The notes under the pieces: generated by a model
Databases searched by the model: none
Told to the model about the DNA's origin: nothing
The model's input: only the letters and a program-made list of their open reading frames with translations
Part shown: positions 9,082 to 17,855 of the stretch, one piece after another
Numbering within the stretch: the first letter of the stretch is position 1
Layout: each line of letters opens with the position of its first letter
Source of the DNA: an uncultured Muribaculaceae bacterium
GTDB lineage: Bacteria > Bacteroidota > Bacteroidia > Bacteroidales > Muribaculaceae
NCBI GenBank assembly: GCA_905233845.1
Contig: CAJOFH010000001.1
Location: 1 to 64,000 of the forward strand
DNA: 64,000 nucleotides
Reading direction: 5' to 3'
Translations under genes and position numbers: made by a program

Positions 9082-10662
9082 ATGCGTAATATTATTGCTA
9101 AGATTGTGGCTTTGTCACTGGTGTTGATGCTGATGGGCATGAGTGTGTGGTCTTGCAAGGGTTTAACAGGCAAGAGTGGTAGTGCCGATAGTGATAGTGT
9201 TGTACAGAGAATAGACACTGTTATGTTGCCCGACACGTCTTTCCCGTCGGTAGAGAATTTGACCTACGAAGTGGAGGTGCTCGATTCATTGACCAGTGGC
9301 GTGCTCAACAACTTAATAAACCCCTACGATACCGTACCTGGTATCTTCACCTTCCGTGGTGGGCATTATCGTGATGCTCGCACCTATAGTGGAAAAATCA
9401 AGGGTGTGCCATCTAAGATTGTTCAGGACTGGTCGTTCGCTACCGAAGTTCGTGGTCAATGGGGGGGTGGCACTGGATGGACTGGACAACCAGTATATGT
9501 GAAATGGCCCAAGGCTCAGGTAGATAAGTTCCGGCAAATGTCGCCTAGTTTGACTGCAGATTTCAGCGATGAGGAGATAATCGTTGGCTCGCTGTGTGGT
9601 GAAGTGTATTTCCTCAACTTTGCTACAGGAAAACCGAGCCGTAAACCAATTCTTGTCGATAATCCCATTAAGGGTTCTGTTTCACTTGATCCAGCTTTGA
9701 ATGGCAGTCTGTATGTGGGTCATGGTGTCCCAACGCATCAGCCATTCGGACATTTAGGTGTGGACCTCTACAAGCATGAGGTCGTGTACACTTGGGGTCG
9801 CGACAAGAAGGCTAATCGTGGCTGGGGAGCTTACGACTCTTCGCCGATAGTAGCAGGGCAATTCATGTTCTGGCCTGGTGAGAATGGCACGTTCTATAAA
9901 TATGAGCGCAAGGGCAATGGCCAGCTTGTGATGCACAGTGCGTTGCGATACTTGGTAAAAGGCGACAGCGGCGCTGGCATAGAGTCAAGTATGGCAGTTT
10001 ATAAGAACTATGGCTATTTGGGTGACAACCATGGCGACGTATTGTGCGTTAATCTCAACACTATGAAACCCGTGTGGCACTACGATAATCATGATGATAT
10101 AGACGGTTCGATAGTTCTTGAGGTGGAGAATGGAGTTCCCTATATTTACGTTGGTTGTGAGGTGGATCTTCAAAGCGGCTCTGATGCTCAGACTCACTTT
10201 GTGAAACTCAACGGTCTTAATGGTAGTGCTGTGTGGGAATGGTCTTGCCCGAGTCGCCGCAGCTATCAAGGCAAGAAGCACTTCGACGGTGGCTTATATT
10301 GCACGCCTCTCATTGGCGATGGTAATTGCAAGAATATGATATTTGCATCTTTTAATCAACTTGATGGCAAGGGTGCTTCAGAGTTTTTAGCTTTTGACAA
10401 GAAAACGGGACAAGTGCTCTATCGCAAGCCTCTTGTATTCTATGCATGGTCTTCGCCAGTGGGATTTTATAACGAGAAAAATGAGCTCTACATCGTGATA
10501 GGCAATTCCAATGGTCATCTATACTTGATTCGTGGCAAAGATGGCGAGATTCTCTATGACCAAGTGATGTCGAGCAACTTCGAGTCATCGCCAGTAGTCA
10601 AAGAAAATATGCTCGTTGTTGGCTCCCGTGATGGCAAGATATACCGATTCCATGTAGAGTAA
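9082..10662 (+). CDS. PQQ-like beta-propeller lipoprotein
   Basis: A cell-envelope lipoprotein of 526 residues. From the ATG at 9082 there is a lipoprotein signal peptide ending in a lipobox-like VWSC; a TTG at 9061 only adds a poor extension. The body contains repeated WD40/PQQ-type beta-propeller blades, for example VNLNTMKPVWHYDN, VKLNGLNGSAVWEW, FDKKTGQVLYRKPL and IRGKDGEILYDQVM, each with a strand, a turn and a Trp or Tyr. This is the fold of BamB and of PQQ enzymes, but no catalytic residues are evident. The function is unknown; a scaffold or binding role is likely. It is monocistronic, converging on the lipoprotein gene at 10739. Confidence 0.8.
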   Translation: MRNIIAKIVALSLVLMLMGMSVWSCKGLTGKSGSADSDSVVQRIDTVMLPDTSFPSVENLTYEVEVLDSLTSGVLNNLINPYDTVPGIFTFRGGHYRDARTYSGKIKGVPSKIVQDWSFATEVRGQWGGGTGWTGQPVYVKWPKAQVDKFRQMSPSLTADFSDEEIIVGSLCGEVYFLNFATGKPSRKPILVDNPIKGSVSLDPALNGSLYVGHGVPTHQPFGHLGVDLYKHEVVYTWGRDKKANRGWGAYDSSPIVAGQFMFWPGENGTFYKYERKGNGQLVMHSALRYLVKGDSGAGIESSMAVYKNYGYLGDNHGDVLCVNLNTMKPVWHYDNHDDIDGSIVLEVENGVPYIYVGCEVDLQSGSDAQTHFVKLNGLNGSAVWEWSCPSRRSYQGKKHFDGGLYCTPLIGDGNCKNMIFASFNQLDGKGASEFLAFDKKTGQVLYRKPLVFYAWSSPVGFYNEKNELYIVIGNSNGHLYLIRGKDGEILYDQVMSSNFESSPVVKENMLVVGSRDGKIYRFHVE

Positions 10663-10681
10663 ATCGCAATTTTAGGATAAG

Positions 10682-10720
10682 AAAAATCAGCTTGAAACAC
10701 CTTGCTTCAAGCTGATTTTT
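10682..10720. terminator. bidirectional terminator between convergent lipoprotein genes
   Basis: A 15-bp stem (10682-10696 with 10706-10720) begins with AAAAA and ends with TTTTT, so it can terminate both converging transcription units. Confidence 0.85.
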
Positions 10721-10738
10721 TACTTATGCATGAGTTGA

Positions 10739-11269
10739 TTACTTCATCTTTATGTTGCCAAGAATAGCAGCAATCATCTCATTGTCGGCAGTCTTTACGT
10801 TTGTAGTGTTGACTTTGATTGTTCCTGAATTGCCGTCGCCAATTTTCATGATAGCGCTGTAAACGTCGCCAGCATCTTGTTTCCAAAGGAAAGTGGCATA
10901 GGTGTTGTCGCCAAATGTCTTTTCTCCCAAGTCTTGCATACCATCCCGATTCATTTTTAATTGCTTCTCTTGGGTGTAGTTTGACTGGTCATCATAAACA
11001 AAGTTGAAAATCTCACCAGAAGGAGCTTTCACGCTAATTTCTTTGTCCATCTTATTGGAAACTTCCCAGCTTTCGGGAACGTCGATAGTAAAATTGTTGC
11101 ACTCCACAGTGCCTGGGCCCTTAGAGCCTTCTTGCATTGTTCCATCGGCTGCTTGCTCGGTAGCAGTTGAGTCGTTTTGAGAGCCGCTTGCGCTTCCATT
11201 GGTGTTACCATTACCATTGCAAGCTGTGAGCATCGCAACAGTAGCAATCATTAAAAATAACTTTTTCAT
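10739..11269 (-). CDS. small lipoprotein of unknown function
   Basis: I do not recognise this 176-residue protein. The N terminus is a lipoprotein signal peptide with lipobox MLTAC (cysteine at about residue 17). A low-complexity Asn/Gly/Ser/Gln-rich spacer (18-50) precedes a compact domain (about 54-176) with alternating strands (NNFTIDVPESWEVSN, KEISVKAPSGEIFNFVYDD). That part resembles PsbP/DUF1795-type folds seen in small bacterial lipoproteins, but this is only a pattern impression. Location is the periplasmic face or the outer membrane. Confidence 0.7.
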   Translation of the reverse strand: MKKLFLMIATVAMLTACNGNGNTNGSASGSQNDSTATEQAADGTMQEGSKGPGTVECNNFTIDVPESWEVSNKMDKEISVKAPSGEIFNFVYDDQSNYTQEKQLKMNRDGMQDLGEKTFGDNTYATFLWKQDAGDVYSAIMKIGDGNSGTIKVNTTNVKTADNEMIAAILGNIKMK

Positions 11270-11377
11270 AAATAATTGAGTTTATTGGTTAATAAATAAA
11301 GTGGATATCAGTTGAGTGGGATATTGTATATTGCGCGCCAATCGTCGCAACAGCGAACATAAATTATTTTAGTCTTA

Positions 11378-13327
11378 TTAGTTCAGCAAGATATTATAGA
11401 TGATGGTAATATCGGTGGCAGTGATTATTCCGTCCTCGTCTTGGTCACCGTTGACGATGCTGCTTGAGTCGCCGTTGAGCAGATAGTTGTATAGTGCTGT
11501 CACATCTACGCTGCTCACGAAGCCATCTCCGTTCACATCACCGGGAACAACTGGAGGGATTTCACTCATCTCTTCCCATTTTGCTCCGTTGTGGCGATAG
11601 AAATATATTTTCTTGGCTTTAGCTTGAGCTACTTGCTCATAAGTGGGAAGGTCGTTGCGTTCATAATTACCACTGGGGAAATGGCAATACACATCAAGCC
11701 TGGTGCTCACATCTGGAGCATTGGCAATGAATTTGTCCCAACCATCGCTCTTAATATTGTTCCAATAGCAATATAACAATGTCAATTTGGAGTTTTGAGA
11801 AAGATTCAAGGTTGAGATATTATTTTGGTAACAATAAAGATGTTGAATGTTTTTGAGACCCTCAATTCCTGTAAGGTCGGCGATATTACTATTCTTAATG
11901 TCGAGGCCGGTGATAGTGGCGTTCTCGCTTTCATATATTACGGCATCATAGCCCTCGACACTGCCATAAAAGTGGGCGCGGAAAGCGTCATCGGGAAAAT
12001 GTGCGTAATCTATAGGCCAATAGTCCTGAAGAGCGTTAAGTGAATAAGTCTGTGCGCCATTTTTCACAACAAAGTCAAAGCCTTTACTTTTTAAGTTTCC
12101 AAGTTGAGAGCGGGTTGGGAGTGGATTATGCTCGGTAGCTGTAGCGTTAAATCCTTCAATCAGTGCCTCTTTGTCATCAGGTGCGGAATTGAGAGCTGAA
12201 ACCACACTTCCCCACTGTATACCCACCGAATTGTCGTAGCACCTCAAGTGGTAGAATTCGTTAGTCCCTAATCGCAGAATTTTTGTTTTTCCGCCCTCGA
12301 CCAGTAGTCGGCGAAAGCACTTGAAATAATTAAGACCAGTCCAGTCCTGAACATTCTTTAAGTTTTCATTGCCTGATGATTCTACATTGATTGTGCGTCT
12401 TTCAAAAATCTCGTAAGTTTCCAAGTTTGTACCATATTTTTCTGTTAGCCACGAGCGAAAAGTCGCGTCGGGGAAGTTTGTCACGTTGATTGGAATTCGT
12501 TGGGATATGATGATGTCATTGCCGGGCAATGTTTGACCAGATGAGTTGATAAATGTTTGATAACTCGTATCGAATGTTGCAGTTCCACTATAAGTGAAAT
12601 TAGTTATACTGCCGATAGAGTTGTTGTAACCTATTATTTGATTGGTTGAATTTGTAATGGAAAATTCCTTAACATTGCTAACAGCTGTAGCAGTCTCACT
12701 GCCGGTGCGGAGTAGTATGGCCGAACCATCGCATCTAACCTTTGAAAAACGCGTCAAGGCACTGCCGTTGGCGCTACGTGCAGTTATGCGCGAGTGATGA
12801 AACACGATTTGCTCGTTGGTAGTAGAGCTCGATGAGATAGCGGGGTTGGAGTTGCCAGTGAGGCTCATCACAAATGTGGCGTGATCGAAAGTTACAGTAG
12901 CGCCATCAGAAGCATACAAGCAGTTAGCATCGCCATCGCTTCCATATACGTTCACCCGAACCAATGCTTCGCATATGAAAGTGGTATTAGCTTTAATTCG
13001 AATTGGGGCGCACGTTGTGGAACTAAGATAGCTGTCGCTTGTCGCAAACATAACCGTCAGTCCGTCACAGCCTTCATTGTAGATGCAACGGTTGTCATTG
13101 CCAGTGCGATCAATTTTCACATTTTTAATGGTCAGCACATTAGTTGAGGGGTTATAAACCACCGAGTAGGGTTCGCTTGTGTTGTTGGCTTTAATGCTAG
13201 TGCCTTTTATATTGTTATAGTTGTCGCTGTTTACAGGCACACCGCCAATTTTGAAACCATAGTAGGTTGAGGCTTGAACTGTTGCTGCAAACGCAATCAA
13301 TGTCAAGAAGATGTATATTTTTTTCAT
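11378..13327 (-). CDS. secreted protein with leucine-rich repeats and a C-terminal dockerin-like domain
   Basis: A secreted 649-residue protein with signal peptide 1-19 (VQAS). Residues 20-270 are beta-rich and resemble a beta-helix or DUF-type carbohydrate-binding region. Two FPDATFR/FPDDAFR modules, at about 285 and 465, mark the Bacteroidetes surface LRR type; the second leads into an LRR segment (ITGLDIKNSNIADLTGIEGL, then LYCYQNNISTLNLSQN). The last 60 residues are two EF-hand-like loops (DVNGDGFVSSVDVTALYNYL and DQDEDGIITATDITIIYNIL), the dockerin type I pattern. Three other proteins in the window carry the same C-terminal type. Probably a cell-surface binding protein; the ligand is unknown. 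Confidence 0.85.
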   Translation of the reverse strand: MKKIYIFLTLIAFAATVQASTYYGFKIGGVPVNSDNYNNIKGTSIKANNTSEPYSVVYNPSTNVLTIKNVKIDRTGNDNRCIYNEGCDGLTVMFATSDSYLSSTTCAPIRIKANTTFICEALVRVNVYGSDGDANCLYASDGATVTFDHATFVMSLTGNSNPAISSSSTTNEQIVFHHSRITARSANGSALTRFSKVRCDGSAILLRTGSETATAVSNVKEFSITNSTNQIIGYNNSIGSITNFTYSGTATFDTSYQTFINSSGQTLPGNDIIISQRIPINVTNFPDATFRSWLTEKYGTNLETYEIFERRTINVESSGNENLKNVQDWTGLNYFKCFRRLLVEGGKTKILRLGTNEFYHLRCYDNSVGIQWGSVVSALNSAPDDKEALIEGFNATATEHNPLPTRSQLGNLKSKGFDFVVKNGAQTYSLNALQDYWPIDYAHFPDDAFRAHFYGSVEGYDAVIYESENATITGLDIKNSNIADLTGIEGLKNIQHLYCYQNNISTLNLSQNSKLTLLYCYWNNIKSDGWDKFIANAPDVSTRLDVYCHFPSGNYERNDLPTYEQVAQAKAKKIYFYRHNGAKWEEMSEIPPVVPGDVNGDGFVSSVDVTALYNYLLNGDSSSIVNGDQDEDGIITATDITIIYNILLN

Positions 13328-13363
13328 ATCTCAAGTTGAGTTTTGAATGTCTTTTTTATTGCA

Positions 13364-13395
13364 CAAATGTAGTGTTATTAATCCTATTATCCAAA
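13364..13395 (-). promoter_or_regulatory. promoter of the LRR-dockerin gene at 11378-13327
   Basis: On the minus strand there is TTTG (13392-13395), 20 bp, then TACATTTG (13364-13371), a full match to the Bacteroidetes sigma-A consensus. The start site falls near 13358, about 30 nt before the ATG. Confidence 0.75.
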
Positions 13396-13435
13396 AAACT
13401 GACAACCTAAATGCTCAGAAATGAAAGAAAATTCG

Positions 13436-13443
13436 TACCTTTG
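13436..13443 (+). promoter_or_regulatory. putative -7 element for the transporter gene at 13464
   Basis: TACCTTTG matches TAnnTTTG. It predicts a start near 13449, which leaves a short leader before the ATG at 13464 and argues against the TTG at 13455. Confidence 0.55.
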
Positions 13444-13463
13444 CACCCTCAAAATTGGGAACC

Positions 13464-14339
13464 ATGTGGATTCTGCTGGCAGTAATATCGTCGATTAGCT
13501 TGGGATTCTTTGATGTTTTCAAGAAACTCTCGCTTGAGCGCAACAATGTGTTTGTTGTGCTTCTCATAAACGTTATGCTGTGCGCTGTTTTGGTGAGTCC
13601 ACTTACGGTGATGTCGCTCATGGGCAAGGAACAGTGCGCCTTATCGGCTCATGGTCATGCTTTGATAGCATTAAAGTCGCTTATTGTCACCATCTCGTGG
13701 CTGCTGGGTTTTGCCTCGATGAAGTACTTGCCATTGAGCATCAGTGGCTCTATCAACGCTGCACGTCCTATCCTTGTGCTGGTAGGAGCGATTGCTATCT
13801 TTGGTGAAAGCCCAAATACTATTCAGTGGATAGGAATCATCTTGGGCTTTGTCTCGCTGCTTTGGGTTGGGTTCATTGGTCGTCGCGAGAAGACAGGGAA
13901 GGGATTAGGAATGTGGATTGTCATGGGCATCTTGTCAATAGTGCTGTGGGCTGCGAGCGGACTCTATGACAAATGGCTGCTAAGTAACGGCTTCACACCA
14001 CTTGCCATTGAGGCATGGTATCCTTTCTATCAGACCCTTATAATGCTGATAATAGTTGTGATAGAGCATAACAAAAAACGCAGCATCGACCGTTTTCACT
14101 GGAACAAGAACATCATTGTGATTTCGGTGTTTATCATCATTGCCGACCTGGCCTATTTCTATAGTCTGTCTTATCCCGAATCACTGGTATCAATAGCTTC
14201 GATGATACGTCGTGGCAGCTCGCTCGTGGCGTTCTTCTATGGTGTGCTGATACTAAAAGAGAAGAACCTGCGACTCAAGATTATCGATCAGATAATCCTT
14301 ATCGCAGGTATGACCTTGATTATTATAGGAAGCTTGTGA
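13464..14339 (+). CDS. EamA/DMT-family transporter
   Basis: An inner-membrane permease of the drug/metabolite transporter superfamily; the substrate cannot be told from sequence. The 291 residues contain about ten hydrophobic helices in two repeats of five. The first EamA half ends at SLLWVGFIGRREKTGKG (near residue 145) and the second near the C terminus. The conserved block SISGSINAARPILVLVGAIAIF is typical. The ATG at 13464 is preferred to the upstream TTG because it lies just behind a -7 element. It is monocistronic. Confidence 0.85.
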   Translation: MWILLAVISSISLGFFDVFKKLSLERNNVFVVLLINVMLCAVLVSPLTVMSLMGKEQCALSAHGHALIALKSLIVTISWLLGFASMKYLPLSISGSINAARPILVLVGAIAIFGESPNTIQWIGIILGFVSLLWVGFIGRREKTGKGLGMWIVMGILSIVLWAASGLYDKWLLSNGFTPLAIEAWYPFYQTLIMLIIVVIEHNKKRSIDRFHWNKNIIVISVFIIIADLAYFYSLSYPESLVSIASMIRRGSSLVAFFYGVLILKEKNLRLKIIDQIILIAGMTLIIIGSL

Positions 14340-14390
14340 TTAATGCTTACATAAGCTGGGTTGTGCTTTCTGACTCTTCACTCTCCACTC

Positions 14391-15488
14391 TCAACTCTTC
14401 ACTGGAATCTTGTCCACTCTTTTCTGGTGGCGGCCGCCTTCGAAAGCAGTCGAGAGGAAAGTCTTTACCATTTCAATAGCTTCTTCATTGGTCACAAATC
14501 GGCCTGGCATGGTGAGAATGTTGGCGTCGTTGTGTTGGCGAGCAAGGCGTGCAAGTTCAGGTTGCCAGCATAGCGCAGAGCGTATACCCTGGTGCTTGTT
14601 GAGAGTGATGTTGATTCCCTCGCCACTGCCACACACAGCAATGCCTGGGTAGCACTCTCCGCTCTCAACTGCCAGTGCACAGGGATGAGCGAAGTCAGGG
14701 TAGTCGCAGCTGTCTTCGGTATAAGTGCCAAAATCCTTGTACTCAATGTTGTTTTCTTTCAAGTAGTTGATGACTGCTTGCTTGGTGGCAAATCCTGCAT
14801 GGTCGCTACACAAAGCCACGGGAATACCAGGTTTCAAAATTGTTGTCATATTATCTTGTTTTTTAGTTAGTTTGTCATATATCTCATCAAATTTCTCTCT
14901 TATAGCTACTGGGTCTTTGAGCATTTCACGGAAAATGGCGAGAAGTTGAGCATTGGCACTTTCAGGAATCCATAGTTTTAGGTAGCCACCTTCGGCATAT
15001 TTCTCAGCCATGTGTTCGAGAAAGCGCTGGTAGTTTTCTTCTTTATTCAGGTTAGGGTAGTGCTTGAATGAGAATTGGATGGTGCGTCGGATGATGGTGT
15101 CGCCATCTATCTGGCGGTCGGCTTCGGCTACAATTCTGCCATATATTGAGCGTGGGTCATGGTCGCTCGAAGCACGATGGTCCTCTGCGGCTTGGGCAAT
15201 AGTCTCTATCTCATCAGACGAGAACCAACGTTGCAGCCTATCGTCTTCTCGGACGATGCGGGCACTCTCGGTATGATGAGTCTTTCGGTCTACTTCCAGT
15301 CCCAAATCGTGATAGGCGGCAGCCACGAGCAATATGGCGCGATTCACAGTAGGGTAGTGCTGTGCCAACCGTTGGCTCTCCTCCATTACATAGTGTACAT
15401 GGTTTCGCCTATGACCAGCATCAAATGCATCATATCGTGGAACTATCTCCCTTTCTAGGAACTCTGCAATCTCGTTATACTGTTTCAT
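14391..15488 (-). CDS. HD-domain phosphohydrolase fused to ribose-5-phosphate isomerase B
   Basis: One 365-residue frame joins two enzymes. Residues 1-213 form an HD-superfamily hydrolase: HRRNHVHYVM, then AAAYHDLGLE with the HD dyad, then AAEDHR; it probably cleaves a phosphate ester with divalent metal. Residues 214-365 form a complete RpiB: CSDHAGFATK, the catalytic-cysteine motif VCGSGEGI, then HNDANILTMPGRFV. RpiB interconverts ribose 5-phosphate and ribulose 5-phosphate. The junction is the plain linker KLTKKQDN followed by a methionine codon at 14849-14847, exactly where an independent RpiB would start, so a separate shorter product is possible. The start overlaps the lpxB stop (15485-15488), indicating coupling. 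Confidence 0.88.
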   Translation of the reverse strand: MKQYNEIAEFLEREIVPRYDAFDAGHRRNHVHYVMEESQRLAQHYPTVNRAILLVAAAYHDLGLEVDRKTHHTESARIVREDDRLQRWFSSDEIETIAQAAEDHRASSDHDPRSIYGRIVAEADRQIDGDTIIRRTIQFSFKHYPNLNKEENYQRFLEHMAEKYAEGGYLKLWIPESANAQLLAIFREMLKDPVAIREKFDEIYDKLTKKQDNMTTILKPGIPVALCSDHAGFATKQAVINYLKENNIEYKDFGTYTEDSCDYPDFAHPCALAVESGECYPGIAVCGSGEGINITLNKHQGIRSALCWQPELARLARQHNDANILTMPGRFVTNEEAIEMVKTFLSTAFEGGRHQKRVDKIPVKS

Positions 15489-16615
15489 TTAAGCTGTTGT
15501 ATTATTCGCTGAGCTGTTGTTTTTGCACAGTCTTTATCAGTCAGTATATCAACCATTTGTTTGTAGCCGTTCAGCATCTTTTGACGCTCTGGGCCTTCAA
15601 TGAGTAGTTGTGAAAGCAACATGTCCACGCTATCTACATTGCACATGTGCAAGAGCAACTCGGGGATGATAGGGTCGTCGGCGATGAGGTTGGGGAGGGT
15701 CACATATTTCCCTTTGATGAGTTTGCTGTAAAACCAGTATAGGCGTTTGCTGCCGTTCATGCGATAGCAAGCCACTTGTGGCGTGCCTAATAGTGCTGTT
15801 TCAAGAGTTGCTGTACCTGAGGTCACGAGTGCCACTCTTGCATTTCGCACCAGCTCAAAAGTTTGGTCACGAAGCACAGGAGTCTTGTGGCTGCCCATAA
15901 CCTCGTTGTATAATGCATTGTCAATGCTTGGAGCTCCGGCAATCACCGCTTGGCAGTCGGTGTGGCGCTTAGCTGCTTTGAGCATAGTGGGAAGATTGTC
16001 ACGAATTTCTTTCTTGCGGGAACCAGGCACAATGGCGATGATGGGTTTCTCTGCATCAAGACCATTGGCAGCACAGAACTCACAGGGAGAGCGCATTATT
16101 TTTAGAGCATTGGCAATCTCTTTTACTGTTGGGTTTCCCACATATTCCACCTCGTAGTCATGCTTGAGGTAGAATTGGGTCTCAAATGGCAGAATCGAAA
16201 ACATTCGGTCAACGTATCGCTTAATGTCCTTCACGCGGTATTCCTTCCACGCCCACACCTTTGGAGAGATGAAGTAGAACACCGGTATGTCATGACTTTT
16301 AGCCCATTTCGCCATTTTTAGGTTGAATGAGGGATAGTCTATAAGAATCAAAGCGTCCGGACGGTTGGTGGTCATCGCCTGTTTCGAGCGTTTCATATAG
16401 CCAAGGATACTGCTTAGATGCTTAATCACCTCGATAAACCCCATGAACGCCATGTCGCGGTAATGGATAAGTGGTTCATGGCCAGCACTGTCGGCCATAA
16501 GGTCTCCACCCAGGAACTCCACCTGAGCTTCGCCATCTTGTTCCTTCAGGGCATCAATCAACGCGCTGCCATGAATGTCGCCCGACGCCTCGCCAGCTAT
16601 AATAAAATATCTCAT
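15485..16615 (-). CDS. lpxB: lipid-A-disaccharide synthase
   Basis: Condenses UDP-2,3-diacylglucosamine with lipid X to form the lipid A disaccharide at the inner face of the inner membrane. The 376 residues match the family length. Typical motifs are GEASGDIHG near the N terminus, the LIDYPSFNLKMAKWAK and YFISPKVWAWKEYRVK blocks (about 110-150), FETQFY and VGNPTV (near 165-185), and VPGSRKKEI (near 225). The stop codon overlaps the HD-RpiB start, so the two are probably co-transcribed from a promoter interleaved with that of tgt. Confidence 0.97.
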   Translation of the reverse strand: MRYFIIAGEASGDIHGSALIDALKEQDGEAQVEFLGGDLMADSAGHEPLIHYRDMAFMGFIEVIKHLSSILGYMKRSKQAMTTNRPDALILIDYPSFNLKMAKWAKSHDIPVFYFISPKVWAWKEYRVKDIKRYVDRMFSILPFETQFYLKHDYEVEYVGNPTVKEIANALKIMRSPCEFCAANGLDAEKPIIAIVPGSRKKEIRDNLPTMLKAAKRHTDCQAVIAGAPSIDNALYNEVMGSHKTPVLRDQTFELVRNARVALVTSGTATLETALLGTPQVACYRMNGSKRLYWFYSKLIKGKYVTLPNLIADDPIIPELLLHMCNVDSVDMLLSQLLIEGPERQKMLNGYKQMVDILTDKDCAKTTAQRIIQQLK

Positions 16616-16635
16616 TAAATTGTTTTTTTGATTTA

Positions 16636-16667
16636 CAAAAGTATAAATAATATGTGTGAATTACAAA
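16636..16667 (-). promoter_or_regulatory. lpxB promoter
   Basis: On the minus strand TTTG (16664-16667) and TACTTTTG (16636-16643) are separated by 20 bp. The predicted start is near 16631, about 15 nt before the lpxB ATG. Confidence 0.75.
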
Positions 16668-16671
16668 TAAA

Positions 16672-16703
16672 TTTGGCAGTTCATTTAGGTTATTGTAATT
16701 TTG
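16672..16703 (+). promoter_or_regulatory. tgt promoter
   Basis: TTTG (16672-16675), 20 bp, then TAATTTTG (16696-16703). The predicted start near 16709 supports the ATG at 16722 and excludes a TTG at 16701. Its -33 box sits 4 bp from the -33 box of the divergent lpxB promoter. Confidence 0.75.
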
Positions 16704-16721
16704 CACAATAATTTGAAAATT

Positions 16722-17852
16722 ATGGACTACAAAGTAGTAGCGACAAATAAAGACACTAAGGCTCGTGCTGGTGTCATCACCACCGACCATGGCGAGATAA
16801 TGACTCCCATCTTTATGCCAGTGGGCACTGTGGGCAGTGTTAAGGCTGTGCATGTTAGTGAGCTGAAAAATGACATCAAGGCTCAAATCATACTGGGCAA
16901 CACCTATCATTTGTATCTGCGTCCAGGCATGGACATCATTGAGCAGGCTGGTGGATTGCACAAGTTCAACAGTTGGGACCGCCCCATCCTTACCGATAGC
17001 GGTGGATTTCAGGTATTCTCTTTGAGCGAGAATCGCAAATTGAAAGAGGAGGGCGTGACCTTCCGCAGCCATATTGACGGCTCGAAGCACTTGTTCACTC
17101 CCGAGAAGGTGGTAGACATTCAGCGCTGCATTGGCAGCGACATTATGATGGCGCTCGATGAGTGCCCTCCAGGCACCAGCGACTACCGCTACAGCGAGAA
17201 ATCACTACGCCTCACGCAGCACTGGCTGGAGCGTGGTTGGAAGCATTTCAAAGAGACACAGCCTCGCTATGGTCACAGTCAGGCGTTTTTCCCTATTGTG
17301 CAAGGCTGCACCTATACCGACTTGCGTCAGGACGCGGCAAAACACGTCGTTGACTTGGGCGCCGAGGGCAATGCCATTGGCGGTTTGGCAGTGGGTGAGC
17401 CAGTAGAAGTGATGTATGATATGATTGAGGTCGTGAATGAGATTCTGCCCGAAGATCGTCCTCGCTATTTGATGGGTGTTGGAACTCCTGCCAATATGCT
17501 TGAGGCGATTGATAGGGGAGTGGACATGATGGACTGCGTGATGCCCACACGCAACGGCCGCAACGGCATGCTCTTCACTCAGCATGGCATCATGAACATG
17601 CGCAATAAGAAATGGGCAGATGACTTCTCGCCACTGCAGGAAGATGGTGCGTCGGTTGTTGACCACATTTACAGCAAGGCTTACGTGCGTCATCTGTTCA
17701 TCGCCCAAGAGCTGCTTGCCATGCAGATAGCGAGCATCCATAACCTTGCGTTCTACCTGTGGCTCATGACCGAAGCTCGTAAACACATAATTGAAGGAGA
17801 TTTCAAGTCTTGGAAAACAGCGATGCTGGAACGAGTGACACGACGACTATAG
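16722..17852 (+). CDS. tgt: queuine tRNA-ribosyltransferase
   Basis: Exchanges guanine for preQ1 at position 34 of tRNAs with GUN anticodons. From the ATG at 16722 the protein has 376 residues, the normal bacterial size. The conserved blocks are TPIFMPVGTVGSVK, DSGGFQVFSL with the nucleophile/acid aspartates, DECPP, GGLAVGEP and DCVMPTRNGRNG. The zinc-ligand region expected near the C terminus (CxCxxC in many homologues) is not obvious here; after the catalytic core I read only the HLF.AQE.LA stretch. The LptF/G permease starts 4 bp downstream, a pairing common in Bacteroidetes. Confidence 0.95.
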   Translation: MDYKVVATNKDTKARAGVITTDHGEIMTPIFMPVGTVGSVKAVHVSELKNDIKAQIILGNTYHLYLRPGMDIIEQAGGLHKFNSWDRPILTDSGGFQVFSLSENRKLKEEGVTFRSHIDGSKHLFTPEKVVDIQRCIGSDIMMALDECPPGTSDYRYSEKSLRLTQHWLERGWKHFKETQPRYGHSQAFFPIVQGCTYTDLRQDAAKHVVDLGAEGNAIGGLAVGEPVEVMYDMIEVVNEILPEDRPRYLMGVGTPANMLEAIDRGVDMMDCVMPTRNGRNGMLFTQHGIMNMRNKKWADDFSPLQEDGASVVDHIYSKAYVRHLFIAQELLAMQIASIHNLAFYLWLMTEARKHIIEGDFKSWKTAMLERVTRRL

Positions 17853-17855
17853 ACA

